Shown: one piece after another, positions 25,996 to 35,382 of the stretch
Position numbering within the stretch: the stretch's first letter is position 1
Layout: every line of letters begins with the position of its first letter
Origin: Paenibacillus sp. FSL K6-1330
GTDB taxonomy: Bacteria > Bacillota > Bacilli > Paenibacillales > Paenibacillaceae
Direction of reading: 5' to 3'
NCBI RefSeq assembly: GCF_037976825.1
Contig: NZ_CP150269.1
Location: 6,985,501-7,049,500 of the forward strand
DNA: 64,000 bases
Translations under genes and position numbers: made by a program
The notes under the pieces: model-generated
Database searches by the model: none
The model's input: the letters and a program-made list of their open reading frames with translations, nothing else
What the model was told of the DNA's origin: nothing

Positions 25996-27855
25996 GTGTT
26001 TTCCTCCTCGCGGTTTCGGTTAACGATTACGAAGCCTTTTATATTTTTCTCTGTCATTATGATGCTCAAAAGCTACCTGGCCTGGATGGTCATTTTTGAT
26101 GATGTTATGCCATGGAAACCGCTCATTACGGAAATCCCTTTTATTTGGCTTGTGTTCAGCTTAATCGAATGGTTCGCTTCCAAGCGAAAGCTCGCTGCCT
26201 ATATGAGTGTTAACTTATTGCTAACCGCCATATTCTTTGCGGCCATTATGTATTATAAATATTACGGTGTTATTGTTACGTATCACGCGCTGGAGCAGGT
26301 CAACCAGGTAACCGCGGTAAGCAATAGCGTATTCTCCTTGATGGACCCTTACTATCTGTTGATCTTTACGGATATCATCGGTATGTTTTTTCTATTATGG
26401 CGCAGTGATCGCGTTAAAAAATGGAAGATTCGGCATGCCAAGAAAGAAAAGCGCAAAATCATTCCTATTGTTTTTGTCGTCTCTTTAATGCTGTGCCTAT
26501 TCCAGATTATGCCGAACCGCGCAAGCATGAACGAAATCGTGAAGGCGCAGGAGATGGGCATTCTTAATTATGAGGCTTATACGATTTTCCAACAGGAGAA
26601 CAAAGAGCTCGTGGATGCCAAGGCCATCACGCAGGATAAAGTCAACGAATTGAAGGGTGTCAGGGCGTCTGATCAGGAAGCTGTGCTCTCGGGCGCAGCC
26701 AAAGGGAAGAACTTGATCATCATTCAGATGGAGTCCTTCCAGAATTTCCTGCTCGGTTTGAACATTGATGGCAAGGAAATTACGCCAAACTTGAACAAAC
26801 TCGCTAAAGAGAGCTTATATTTCCCGAACTTCTACCAGAATGTCGGTCAAGGAAATACCTCGGATGCCGAGTTTGTGGTGAATACGTCCTTCTACATTCC
26901 GCCGCGGGGAGCGGCAACGCAGCATTATGCGGACAGGGTTCTACCCAGCCTGCCGAGGTTGCTGCAAGGGGAAGGTTATGATACAGCCACTTTCCACACC
27001 AATGTGGTGGAATTCTGGAACCGCGGAGAGCTGTACAAGGCCCTCGGGTTCAACCGTTATTACGATAAAGCGTTCTTCGGTGATGAAGATAAACTGTTCT
27101 TCGGTGCCTCGGATGATGCCCTGTACTCCAAAACATCGGCCGAGCTGAAGAAGATGGACGATGCCGATAAACCGTTCTATACCCAAGTCATCTCCATGTC
27201 GGCTCACCATCCGTTCACGATTCCCGAAGATAAATATCGGATGACGCTGCCGGAGCGATATGAAGGCACCTTTGTCGGCGACTACATCCGCTCGCAGAAT
27301 TACGCCGATGATGCGCTGGGTAAGTTCATTGAGCAGCTGAAGAAAGACGGCGTGTGGGAAAACAGCCTGGTTGTTCTCTACGGCGACCACCTTGGACTTC
27401 CTATATATTCCTTGGACAACAAGGATAAAGAACTGATGCATGAAATTTACGGCCGTGATTATAACTCCGCAGATATGATCAATATCCCGCTTATGATCCA
27501 TGGAGAAGGCCTTAAGCCCGAAGTGAAGGAGCAAATCGGCGGGCAGATCGACCTCCTGCCGACGGTGGCCAACCTGCTCGGCGTATCGATGGACAATCAG
27601 CTTCATTTCGGCCAGGATCTGTTAAACAACACTGATAATAACTTGCTGCCGGAACGATACTACCTTCCTTCCGGTACATTTATCAACAATACGACCCTAT
27701 ACATTCCGGGAATCGGCTTCGAGGATGGAACCAAGCATCCGCTTTCGAACTCGGACGAGAAGAAGACCCAAGCTACCAAAGAAGAATTCGAACGCTCGCT
27801 GCAGTTGCTCCATCTGTCGGACAGCTATATCAGACAGCTGCCATACCATAAATAG
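25996..27855 (+). CDS. LTA synthase family protein (LtaS-like glycerophosphotransferase)
   Basis: Polymerises glycerol phosphate from phosphatidylglycerol onto a lipid anchor outside the membrane. Five N-terminal helices (about 15-175) lead into an extracellular sulfatase-fold domain. Catalytic residues are visible: E246 in QMESFQ, nucleophile T288 in GQGNTSDAEF, and the metal site YGDHLG near residue 455. The length of 619 residues is typical. The GTG start follows AAGGAAGG. Several paralogues usually exist (LtaS, YfnI, YqgS, YvgJ), so the exact subgroup is uncertain. It is monocistronic. Confidence 0.92.
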   Translation: MFSSSRFRLTITKPFIFFSVIMMLKSYLAWMVIFDDVMPWKPLITEIPFIWLVFSLIEWFASKRKLAAYMSVNLLLTAIFFAAIMYYKYYGVIVTYHALEQVNQVTAVSNSVFSLMDPYYLLIFTDIIGMFFLLWRSDRVKKWKIRHAKKEKRKIIPIVFVVSLMLCLFQIMPNRASMNEIVKAQEMGILNYEAYTIFQQENKELVDAKAITQDKVNELKGVRASDQEAVLSGAAKGKNLIIIQMESFQNFLLGLNIDGKEITPNLNKLAKESLYFPNFYQNVGQGNTSDAEFVVNTSFYIPPRGAATQHYADRVLPSLPRLLQGEGYDTATFHTNVVEFWNRGELYKALGFNRYYDKAFFGDEDKLFFGASDDALYSKTSAELKKMDDADKPFYTQVISMSAHHPFTIPEDKYRMTLPERYEGTFVGDYIRSQNYADDALGKFIEQLKKDGVWENSLVVLYGDHLGLPIYSLDNKDKELMHEIYGRDYNSADMINIPLMIHGEGLKPEVKEQIGGQIDLLPTVANLLGVSMDNQLHFGQDLLNNTDNNLLPERYYLPSGTFINNTTLYIPGIGFEDGTKHPLSNSDEKKTQATKEEFERSLQLLHLSDSYIRQLPYHK

Positions 27856-27868
27856 TTCGTTGCTTAAT

Positions 27869-27909
27869 AGGACAACTCTTTCGGATAATCGGAGGGTTGT
27901 CCTTTTTTT
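27869..27909 (+). terminator. terminator of the LTA synthase-like gene
   Basis: AGGACAAC / GTTGTCCT stem followed by T7. Confidence 0.9.
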
Positions 27910-27974
27910 GCTTGGCAGAGAATGCCGGAAATCCTTGATATATAAGGGTTTATACAGCCGAAAGCAACGGTTAT

Positions 27975-28004
27975 TTGACATAGTGGCTTACTTTTTCTTA
28001 TTAT
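27975..28004 (+). promoter_or_regulatory. possible promoter of the small secreted protein gene
   Basis: TTGACA (27975-27980) and TATTAT (27999-28004) are 18 bp apart, roughly 145 bp upstream of the TTG start at 28151. Confidence 0.5.
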
Positions 28005-28150
28005 TAATAGCAATATACCTTGTTTTGAACACTGCATTCGTGGTGAAATTACGTACAACAACTTAAATGACTCATACTCATACGCTGACCATTAAGCCAT
28101 ATATTTTTCTTGAACAAATCGATTATGAATTGTAGGAGTGACGATCCGAC

Positions 28151-28486
28151 TTGGACCCCATACGAAGGACAAACAGAATTATATGTTCAACACTTGGCCT
28201 TCTTCTGATTGCTTCCGTTACGCATGTTCCCCTGGTGGACATCACCGATTCCGCTGCCGCTACGCAGGGATTGGAAGCGTCTGAAGGAACTCTTCCATCG
28301 CCAACGCCGGTACTCAAGAGTCCGGAACCTGTTCGGTTGATGATGGAGTCAAAACGCCATGTGTATCTGCTTTCCTTGCATAACGTTACATCCCGTACCA
28401 CGGATACCGATATGTTTCTGCTCCTCAAGCACATGATGCTAGACCCTTTAAAATTCCGGTCGAATTATGTTGACAGCCATGCATAG
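28151..28486 (+). CDS. hypothetical small protein with signal-like N-terminus
   Basis: A 111-residue reading frame from TTG. The N-terminus has basic residues, then a hydrophobic stretch (STLGLLLIASVTHV) and a small-residue region suitable for signal peptidase cleavage (DSAAA near 37). A proline-rich linker follows. Support: codon use similar to neighbours, a plausible upstream promoter, and a gap that would otherwise be empty. Against: the ribosome-binding site (GTAGGAGTG) is 11-14 nt away and no family is recognised. An overlapping antisense frame exists but has no initiation signals. Confidence 0.45.
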   Translation: MDPIRRTNRIICSTLGLLLIASVTHVPLVDITDSAAATQGLEASEGTLPSPTPVLKSPEPVRLMMESKRHVYLLSLHNVTSRTTDTDMFLLLKHMMLDPLKFRSNYVDSHA

Positions 28487-28542
28487 TAAGTGATGGTTAT
28501 TAAAAAACTAATTCGGATCAGATAAAAAAGGATGTGTTTTGT

Positions 28543-29895
28543 TTGGATGACAGTATAGGCTTAAATTTATTCTTAGTCGCTGTGCTTATCGCAGCTACCG
28601 CTTTTTTCGTTATGACGGAATTTGCTATCATAAGACTTCGTCCCAGCCGAGTAGACCAATTGGTAATGGAAGGGCGTAAAGGCGCGCTTGCCGTCAAAAA
28701 GGTAACTTCGAATCTGGATGGATACCTATCTGCGTGTCAGCTGGGAATTACCATCACGGCACTCGGTCTTGGTTGGCTCGGGGAACCGACCATCGAGAAA
28801 ATTCTTCACCCGGTGTTTGATAGCTTTTCCATTCCTGCTGCTATCGCATCGCTAATCTCATTTTTGCTTGCATTTATTATCATGACTTATATTCACGTCG
28901 TTATCGGTGAACTTGCGCCGAAGACGATTGCTATTAATAAAGCGGAAGCCGTGTCGTTCATCTGTGCGACACCTATTATCTGGTTTAACCGGATCATGTA
29001 CCCGTTCATCTGGTTGCTGAACGGATCCGCCAACAAGATCGTTCGTCTGTTCGGCATGCATCCCGCCAGTGAGCACGAAGAAGCTCACTCGGAAGAAGAA
29101 CTCCGCATGATTCTGAGCGACAGCTATGAGAGCGGAAAGATCAACCAAGCCGAATACGGTTATGTAAGCCGGATTTTTGCTTTTGATGATATGCTTGCCA
29201 AGGAGATTATGGTACCTCGTACCGATATGATCTGCCTGTATGTGGATAAGCCGCTTGCCGCCAATCTGCAAATCATCAAGCGCGAGCAGTACACCCGTTT
29301 TCCGGTTGTACGCGGTGACAAGGACCAGATCGTCGGTATGGTAAACACCAAGCAGTTCTTCCTGGAGTTCGATGACAATTCCAACATCGACTTGACCAAG
29401 CTGATTCATCCGGCCATGACAGTATCCGAAGCGATTCCGATCAAGAAGCTGCTGCGGAAAATGCAGCAGGAAGGCACGCATATGGCCATCCTGATCGATG
29501 AATATGGCGGCACTTCCGGGATGATCACCATTGAAGATATTCTGGAAGAGATCGTCGGCGAGATCCGCGACGAATTTGACGAGGATGAAGAACGCGAGCT
29601 GACCCAGCCTGAGCCGAACCGCATCATTGCGGATGGCAAGGTATCCATTAACCGGATCAACGACCTGCTTCACACCGACTTGAGCACCGATGACCTGGAT
29701 ACGATCGGCGGCTGGCTGTACGGACATAACTCCGAACTTGCCAAAGGTGATACATGGAGTTACAGTGACTTGACGTTTACCGTCATCGAGAAGAAGACTC
29801 ACCGCTACACGAAGCTGCAAATCGTTAAAGAAACGGCCGAATCAGCAGCGGAAGAAGCAGCTGCCGTCGCGGCTGCAAGCGAAAACAACGAATAG
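28543..29895 (+). CDS. CNNM/CorC-family membrane protein (DUF21, CBS pair, CorC_HlyC)
   Basis: A 450-residue protein of the group annotated as hemolysin-like or magnesium/sodium handling (MpfA/YhdP/YugS type). Order: DUF21 with four helices (about 5-165), two CBS domains (about 205-335, including MVPRTDMICLYVD and TSGMITIEDILEEIVGEI), then a CorC_HlyC domain. It ends in an alanine/glutamate-rich tail. The TTG at 28543 is preferred because AAAGGATGTG lies 6 nt upstream; an in-frame GTG three codons earlier overlaps that ribosome-binding site. Magnesium export is the best-supported family role. It is monocistronic with a strong terminator. Confidence 0.9.
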   Translation: MDDSIGLNLFLVAVLIAATAFFVMTEFAIIRLRPSRVDQLVMEGRKGALAVKKVTSNLDGYLSACQLGITITALGLGWLGEPTIEKILHPVFDSFSIPAAIASLISFLLAFIIMTYIHVVIGELAPKTIAINKAEAVSFICATPIIWFNRIMYPFIWLLNGSANKIVRLFGMHPASEHEEAHSEEELRMILSDSYESGKINQAEYGYVSRIFAFDDMLAKEIMVPRTDMICLYVDKPLAANLQIIKREQYTRFPVVRGDKDQIVGMVNTKQFFLEFDDNSNIDLTKLIHPAMTVSEAIPIKKLLRKMQQEGTHMAILIDEYGGTSGMITIEDILEEIVGEIRDEFDEDEERELTQPEPNRIIADGKVSINRINDLLHTDLSTDDLDTIGGWLYGHNSELAKGDTWSYSDLTFTVIEKKTHRYTKLQIVKETAESAAEEAAAVAAASENNE

Positions 29896-29909
29896 ACAAT
29901 AGATAGCCA

Positions 29910-29952
29910 AGCCGCCATGCAGCCATTACCGGGTTTTGCATGGCGGTTTTTT
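29910..29952 (+). terminator. terminator of the CNNM gene
   Basis: CCGCCATGCA / TGCATGGCGG, a 10-bp stem followed by T6. Confidence 0.92.
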
Positions 29953-30046
29953 ATATGCGGGAATGACATTTTAGCACTTTAACAAGTTATAACTCTGCTG
30001 TAATATAGAAATAATCTAATTCCATACATATAGGGGGCAGCAAGCC

Positions 30047-31636
30047 ATGAATCGTCAAATCGCTATTATCGGAAGCAGCGGCGGCAATCTGTACAATCTC
30101 GGCGGCAAAGACCCGCTCAAGCTGCTGGATGAAATATTGATGCAGCTGGAGAGCGCAGGCCTATCCTGTGGGGCACTGCAGTTTATTGCTGCCCAGGTCT
30201 CCATGGATGCAGCCAAGGATACAACGCCTGCCACTCTTTACAGCTGGAGCATCTCTCAAGGGGAGCCGGTCGTTATCGCCGAGGGTACGCTACAGCAGGT
30301 CAATCAAGCGGCTGAACGGCTGGACCTAGAGATTGCCGAGCAGATTGAACTCGGCGAAATCGACGGCATCATCGTTATGAGTGCCGACCCTGAGGGCAGC
30401 AACCGGCACGCCATTGAGGCTGCTGCCAAGTTCCGTCTTCCAGTGACCGGTACCGGCGGAACTTCCATGGCCATCATACAAACCAAAGGCGCGCATGTCA
30501 TCGCCGCCTCGGGCACAACCGGGACCACCAACCGAACCCGTGCGGTCACCTTCGTCACTTCCCTCAGCAAGCATTGGCGGCTTACGTACCGGCCGGTCAT
30601 CGGAAATGCAACCGCGAACCTTCACGGGACTTCCGGGAGCTCGTCGCCATGGCGGCGCATCAATATTCGCGGCATTATGATGGCTTCCCTCCCCGGTTTC
30701 ATCGGCATGGCCCTGATCCTCGCGGTCAGCAAGATCCCGGGGTTATCCTCGCTGACCGAGGTGTTTGATCTATTGATTAAGGCGCTGCCGGTCATCGTCG
30801 CTGTCATTGCAGCCAAACAGGTATCCGAACTGGACGAGGTATCCATCGTGGCAGGCATCGTGGCAGGTGTCCTTTCCGTCGAAGGGGGCATTATCGGAGG
30901 CATCATTGGCGGAATTAGCGCAGGTATCATCGTCCATTACATATTCCGTCAATGCGTGGAATGGCGTTTCCCTGCAACCACGGTCAACATTGTAGCAGGC
31001 GGCATATCGGGTCTGATTGCCGGGTTGCTGGTTTACTTCCTCATTGCGCCGATTGCGCTGAGTGCAGGGCAAGGCATCCGCTTCCTGATCGAAACCCTTG
31101 TCTCCTGGAGCCCGGCCATAGCCGGGTTGATTGCAGGCCTGCTGATTTGGCCCGCGATCATTGGCGGCGTCTATCATGCGGCCATCCTGCCGATAGTACT
31201 GCTGGAGATGGAGACGACAAGCAACAGCTTCCTCGGCGCGGTCGATATGGTCGGTCTGGTGATGGTGTCCGCAGGAATCACGCTGGCCAACATTATCGCC
31301 CCACGGGATAAGGGAGAAGCGGCCGTAGCGGCTCCCGGGTTTGCCATCAATATGGGTTTTGGCACTTTCGTTGAAGCTGCCTATCCCTTCATGTTTTCGA
31401 ACAAACTTGTGTTTGCTGGGGCAATTGCTTCCGCAGGTCTTGGCGGCATGCTCGTCGGTTTATTCGGCGTTCGGGGAACTGCCTACGTGCCTTCCTTCAT
31501 TGGTCCCATCACATCAAATAACACCGTTGGCTTCCTGATCTCCATGGCAGCAAGCATGCTCTGCTCTTTCCTTATTACGTTCTTCGTAAACAAACTATCC
31601 GGTTATCGGGATGCGAAGAACACTATGAGTATATAG
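30047..31636 (+). CDS. PTS EIIC-like membrane protein fused to an N-terminal soluble domain
   Basis: A 529-residue fusion. Residues 1-190 form a soluble, glycine-motif-rich domain (GSSGGNLYNLGGKDP, TGTGGTSMA, ASGTTGTTNRTR). The rest has about nine helices with EIIC-like phrases (IGGVYHAAILPIVLLEME, GTFVEAAYPFMFSNK). Only one cysteine lies in the soluble part (C42, in LSCGAL), and nothing there looks like an EIIB or EIIA phosphorylation site, so this is not a conventional IIBC protein. No PTS genes flank it. It might transport a small solute with substrate or nucleotide recognition in the N-terminal domain (inference). GGGGGCAGCAAGCC precedes the ATG. Confidence 0.65.
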   Translation: MNRQIAIIGSSGGNLYNLGGKDPLKLLDEILMQLESAGLSCGALQFIAAQVSMDAAKDTTPATLYSWSISQGEPVVIAEGTLQQVNQAAERLDLEIAEQIELGEIDGIIVMSADPEGSNRHAIEAAAKFRLPVTGTGGTSMAIIQTKGAHVIAASGTTGTTNRTRAVTFVTSLSKHWRLTYRPVIGNATANLHGTSGSSSPWRRINIRGIMMASLPGFIGMALILAVSKIPGLSSLTEVFDLLIKALPVIVAVIAAKQVSELDEVSIVAGIVAGVLSVEGGIIGGIIGGISAGIIVHYIFRQCVEWRFPATTVNIVAGGISGLIAGLLVYFLIAPIALSAGQGIRFLIETLVSWSPAIAGLIAGLLIWPAIIGGVYHAAILPIVLLEMETTSNSFLGAVDMVGLVMVSAGITLANIIAPRDKGEAAVAAPGFAINMGFGTFVEAAYPFMFSNKLVFAGAIASAGLGGMLVGLFGVRGTAYVPSFIGPITSNNTVGFLISMAASMLCSFLITFFVNKLSGYRDAKNTMSI

Positions 31637-31773
31637 TGAGTTTATAGTACATGGTCAATTACAATATGCAGGATTTTAGCTAACCATTTAGTTTCAAAAA
31701 GAGTTTATATAATAGATAGGTTCCTAGTTAGATGCTATACACAATCGAAAAACGGAAGGAGGTTATCAAAATC

Positions 31774-32322
31774 GTGAAATTCAGAAGCCTATCGCTGTTT
31801 GCGCTGACAAGTGTCCTGCTAGCCGCTTCGCTAATCTGGAACAGCGAACAAGCTGCCGCTAACGATGCGGAAGACTACTCCGTGATGGCGGGAGGCACGC
31901 CCATAACGGACGTTCTTGTTCACAAAGGCAAAGCGTACGTTCCGCTCAAGTCCTTAGCCGATGCAATGGGGTATGAGATTTCTTATACGCTGAAGCAGGA
32001 GTTGGACAACTTTCATCAATATGACTTAAAGGCTGCGAACAGTCCCGCGGTATCGATATGGGGCAACGACAAGTGGGGATATACGATCGTTCGGCGGGCA
32101 ACGCAAGAGATGAGCGTAAACGATATCGACATTTACAAGCCAGCCAAGCTATGTCCTGAAGAATCGGACCATTGCAAGCTCGATGAACGTAAGTACGAAG
32201 GACCCCTCTTCATAAAGAAAACCCTCTACGTACCTGTCCGAGACATGGCCACAGCCTTGAATCTGAAGCTGACCGTGACGCAAACCCAGAAAGGGCGCAG
32301 CATTCATCTGTCCAAGCGCTAA
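31774..32322 (+). CDS. secreted protein with copper amine oxidase N-terminal-like domain
   Basis: 182-residue exported protein. A signal peptide of about 30 residues (FALTSVLLAASLIWNSEQAAA) is followed by repeats typical of Cu_amine_oxidN1 domains: VLVHKGKAYVPLKSLADAMGYEISY and KKTLYVPVRDMATALNLKLTV. These are common surface modules in Paenibacillus and are not oxidases. GTG at 31774 is chosen because AAGGAGGT lies 10 nt upstream; the longer frame to 31732 would place that ribosome-binding site inside the gene. Two cysteines (LCPEESDHC) could form a disulphide. It is monocistronic. Confidence 0.82.
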   Translation: MKFRSLSLFALTSVLLAASLIWNSEQAAANDAEDYSVMAGGTPITDVLVHKGKAYVPLKSLADAMGYEISYTLKQELDNFHQYDLKAANSPAVSIWGNDKWGYTIVRRATQEMSVNDIDIYKPAKLCPEESDHCKLDERKYEGPLFIKKTLYVPVRDMATALNLKLTVTQTQKGRSIHLSKR

Positions 32323-32360
32323 AGCTCCCATTCATCTGCTCCCCTAACGAATACTACTAA

Positions 32361-32399
32361 AAAAAAGCCAGGCAGAGTCACAAACTCTGCCTGGCTTTT
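32361..32399. terminator. bidirectional terminator between convergent genes
   Basis: AAAAGCCAGGCAGAG / CTCTGCCTGGCTTTT, a 15-bp perfect stem with a 7-nt loop and A and T runs on both sides. It serves the rightward secreted protein and the leftward membrane protein. Confidence 0.92.
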
Positions 32400-32432
32400 A
32401 ATCGAATAGAGGCAATCCAGCCTTCAAATTCT

Positions 32433-33467
32433 TCATTCCAGTTCTCTGATCTCTATGTCATCTGCGGACGTGATTTTCGAAATATCAAACTCTCTGAAAC
32501 TATGGGTGCTCTCTTTCCCATTCATATCAAAATCCTGCTCGATCTTTTTCACACGGTCCGGCGTCTTCAAATCCGCCCCATAATATTCAATGTGAAGGTC
32601 CGTCTCCCCCTGTACCGTAACCGATGGCAGCCGCCGAATCAGCTCCAGCACCCGTTCCTTCTCTTGCGCCTGATTGTTTGGTGTCAAATCCGCGAACACG
32701 ATTAAACTGATATTCTGACTGACATTTCCGTCGGCATTTGCGAGTTGGTTATAATCACGCTCAACCGTGTCTAAATCCGAGTTGACATAAGCATCCGCAA
32801 ACGCCTGGTCCGGATAAAGCTCAGCCAGCAGAGGTTTCAACTGGTCTCTCAGCTGTTGTCCCCAAAGCAAATTCAAATATGTATCATCCGATATGACTGG
32901 AGGGCTGGCATCATTGCTGCTAATCGTGAATTCCAGTTCAGGGGACTGTACCGGATGGGCTCTCAGATTGTATGTGCCGATGGCCCAGGTATAGTTCACG
33001 TCCGTTACTTTAAAGGGTTCGTTGTACTTCTGTTCCAAATAGGACTCTGTCGCTTCCTGGACCTCTCGTTTCTCGGCGGCCGTCTTTATGAACGGAGCAG
33101 ATCCCCAAGTATACCCCGCGTGGATGGACCCGGCGAACAGGGCAAGTCCGATCACCGTCCGCACGACGATTTTCCACGGAGAGGAGAGTTGGCGCCTCCG
33201 CTTCTCGTCGAACATCGGTTTCTTGGGTGATCGGTAGTTGAAGTAAATAACCGGTATAATCAGACCTATAATATGAATCCCAATGGCGATCGGACCCAGA
33301 ATCAGGCCCAAAAATCCTAATGTCATGAAAAAAATAAACAAAGCCGCTCCCTGAAGCGCTATAAGCAGCGTTCCGCCTATAATCATGCCCGGCGTCCCGA
33401 TATAAAACATCCCGAGCCCAGTGCAGATCAGAGAGAGCAGTGTGGCAATCCATTGATGTTTCTTCAA
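32433..33467 (-). CDS. hypothetical membrane protein with large C-terminal extracytoplasmic domain
   Basis: 344 residues. Three closely packed helices (about 5-75) are followed by a basic loop (RSPKKPMFDEKRRRQ), a fourth helix near 100-120, and then about 220 soluble residues. The N-terminal block resembles small TM2-like membrane modules. The soluble part contains a mixed alpha/beta pattern (EATESYLEQKYNEPFKVTDV...) common in Firmicutes stress or lipoprotein-like domains. I do not recognise a named family. The start is TTG with GAAGGACGG upstream. It shares a bidirectional terminator with its convergent neighbour. Confidence 0.75.
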   Translation of the reverse strand: MKKHQWIATLLSLICTGLGMFYIGTPGMIIGGTLLIALQGAALFIFFMTLGFLGLILGPIAIGIHIIGLIIPVIYFNYRSPKKPMFDEKRRRQLSSPWKIVVRTVIGLALFAGSIHAGYTWGSAPFIKTAAEKREVQEATESYLEQKYNEPFKVTDVNYTWAIGTYNLRAHPVQSPELEFTISSNDASPPVISDDTYLNLLWGQQLRDQLKPLLAELYPDQAFADAYVNSDLDTVERDYNQLANADGNVSQNISLIVFADLTPNNQAQEKERVLELIRRLPSVTVQGETDLHIEYYGADLKTPDRVKKIEQDFDMNGKESTHSFREFDISKITSADDIEIRELE

Positions 33468-33666
33468 GTTATCATCCGTCCTTCATGCAAATGGTTTGTG
33501 AATCATGGTCAGATCCTGACACACCCTATTATAACCGCTGTGGAGCTTGGAAAAAGATAATTTTCGATCGATATGCTCTTACAGAAGGCTAGCCGCGTAT
33601 AGAAAGGTGCCCTTGCGATGATCAAATATGGTTTAGATTCGCTGAAACCTGATCATTCAACCATCT

Positions 33667-33702
33667 AAAAACCAAAACCCATTTCACGGTGGTGAAATGG
33701 GC
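33667..33702 (-). terminator. terminator of fumC
   Basis: CCCATTTCAC / GTGAAATGGG, a 10-bp stem with a 4-nt loop; the minus-strand tail is TTTTGGTTTTT. Confidence 0.85.
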
Positions 33703-33752
33703 TGGAGGTTCAACCGAGGTCTGTTTTCCGATCAAGCTCTAAACATCAGACC

Positions 33753-35141
33753 CTACTCCTTCGGATGGATCATTTCTTCCGGACGAACGATCCGGTCAAA
33801 ATCCTCTCCGGTGAGCAAACCGCTTGCCAGAGCCGCTTCACGAAGTGTTGTCCCTTCTTTATGCGCTTTTTTCGCGATGGCCGCGGCATTCTCATATCCG
33901 ATATGCGGGTTCAGCGCCGTCACCAGCATCAGCGACCGCTCCATGTTCGCACGGAGAACGTCAAGGTTGGCTTCGATGCCGACCGCGCAATTCTGGTCGA
34001 ACGAATCCATGGCATCCGACAGCAGGCGTACGGACTGCAGGAAGTTATAGATGATGACCGGTTTGAAAACGTTTAGCTCAAAATTTCCCTGGCTTGCTGC
34101 AAAACCGATCGTTGCATCGTTGCCCATCACTTGGCAGACTACCATCGTCAGTGCCTCGCTCTGGGTTGGGTTCACTTTCCCCGGCATGATGGAGCTTCCC
34201 GGTTCGTTAGCAGGGATCGAGATCTCGCCAATCCCGGAACGGGGACCGCTTGCCAGCCAGCGAACGTCGTTGGCGATTTTCATCAGATCAGCAGCCAGCG
34301 CCTTTAGCGCCCCATGGGCAAATACAATCTCGTCATGGCTGGTCAGCGAATGGAACTTGTTGCTAGCGGACGTGTAGCTTTTTCCGATCTGCATGCTGAT
34401 TTCGGCAGCCGTCATTTCTCCGAATTTCGGATGCGCGTTAATGCCGGTCCCGACGGCAGTACCGCCAATAGCCAGCTCACGCAGCGGTTCTACGGCGGAA
34501 GCCAGCATCAATTCACACTTCTCCAGCATCCGATGCCAGCCGCTGATTTCCTGTCCGAGGGTCAGCGGCGTTGCATCCTGAAGATGCGTGCGGCCGATTT
34601 TGATCAGGTCCTTATATTCATCGCTTTTCTTCTCCAGCGTTTTCTTTAAGCGGCGCAGTGCCGGCAGCACATGATCTTCAACAGCCACGACCGCGGCCAT
34701 GTGCATCGCTGTCGGAAACGTATCGTTAGAGCTTTGGGATTTGTTAACGTCGTCGTTGGGATGAACGCGCAGGGCGCTGTCTTTTTGCTCAAGCAGTTGA
34801 TTCGCACGGTTCGCAATGACTTCGTTCACGTTCATATTGGACTGTGTGCCGCTGCCGGTCTGCCAAACCACCAGCGGAAAGTGCTCATCCCACTTGCCGG
34901 CCACAATCTCGTCGGCGGCGGTCGTAATCGCATCCACTTTGTCTGCATCCAGCTTACCGAGCTTGCCATTCACAATGGCCGCGCTCTTCTTCAATATCGC
35001 AAATGCCCGAATGATTTCCTTCGGCATCGTTTCGGTTCCAATCCGGAAATTCTCGGAACTGCGCTGTGTCTGTGCTGCCCATAGCTTATCCGCAGGCACT
35101 TTAACCTCACCCAGGGTATCCTTCTCAATACGATAATCCAT
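33753..35141 (-). CDS. fumC: class II fumarate hydratase
   Basis: Interconverts fumarate and malate in the TCA cycle. The 462-residue length is standard. The superfamily signature is [17 protein letters not shown]. Other active-site regions are [14 protein letters not shown], the [14 protein letters not shown] loop, and [16 protein letters not shown] with the catalytic His. Absence of iron-sulfur cysteines marks the oxygen-stable class II type. The start follows AAAGGAGGAAG. It stands alone, ending in its own terminator. Confidence 0.96.
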   Translation of the reverse strand: MDYRIEKDTLGEVKVPADKLWAAQTQRSSENFRIGTETMPKEIIRAFAILKKSAAIVNGKLGKLDADKVDAITTAADEIVAGKWDEHFPLVVWQTGSGTQSNMNVNEVIANRANQLLEQKDSALRVHPNDDVNKSQSSNDTFPTAMHMAAVVAVEDHVLPALRRLKKTLEKKSDEYKDLIKIGRTHLQDATPLTLGQEISGWHRMLEKCELMLASAVEPLRELAIGGTAVGTGINAHPKFGEMTAAEISMQIGKSYTSASNKFHSLTSHDEIVFAHGALKALAADLMKIANDVRWLASGPRSGIGEISIPANEPGSSIMPGKVNPTQSEALTMVVCQVMGNDATIGFAASQGNFELNVFKPVIIYNFLQSVRLLSDAMDSFDQNCAVGIEANLDVLRANMERSLMLVTALNPHIGYENAAAIAKKAHKEGTTLREAALASGLLTGEDFDRIVRPEEMIHPKE

Positions 35142-35382
35142 CCCAACTTCCTCCTTTGGCTTCCTTGAATTTAAGCGCTTAATATTCCATCTCCCCTATT
35201 ATGACATAGACTTGCCCTAGAAAAAAACAGACGGGATGAACGGCTTTGTCTTCCTGGCTTAAAGCGCTGGCTCGGCTGCCTTCTTGGCTCGCTTACTCAC
35301 CGTCACCTCATATGAAACAACGCGGTTGCCGAACGATTCGCTGCCGCTTCTTCAATCACACGCTAACGGTAATATTCCCGCC

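Noticed and set aside
33619..33669. 16-codon ORF with an AAAGGTG sequence before it
   Set aside because: No convincing promoter, and it sits beside the fumC terminator region; too short to support alone.
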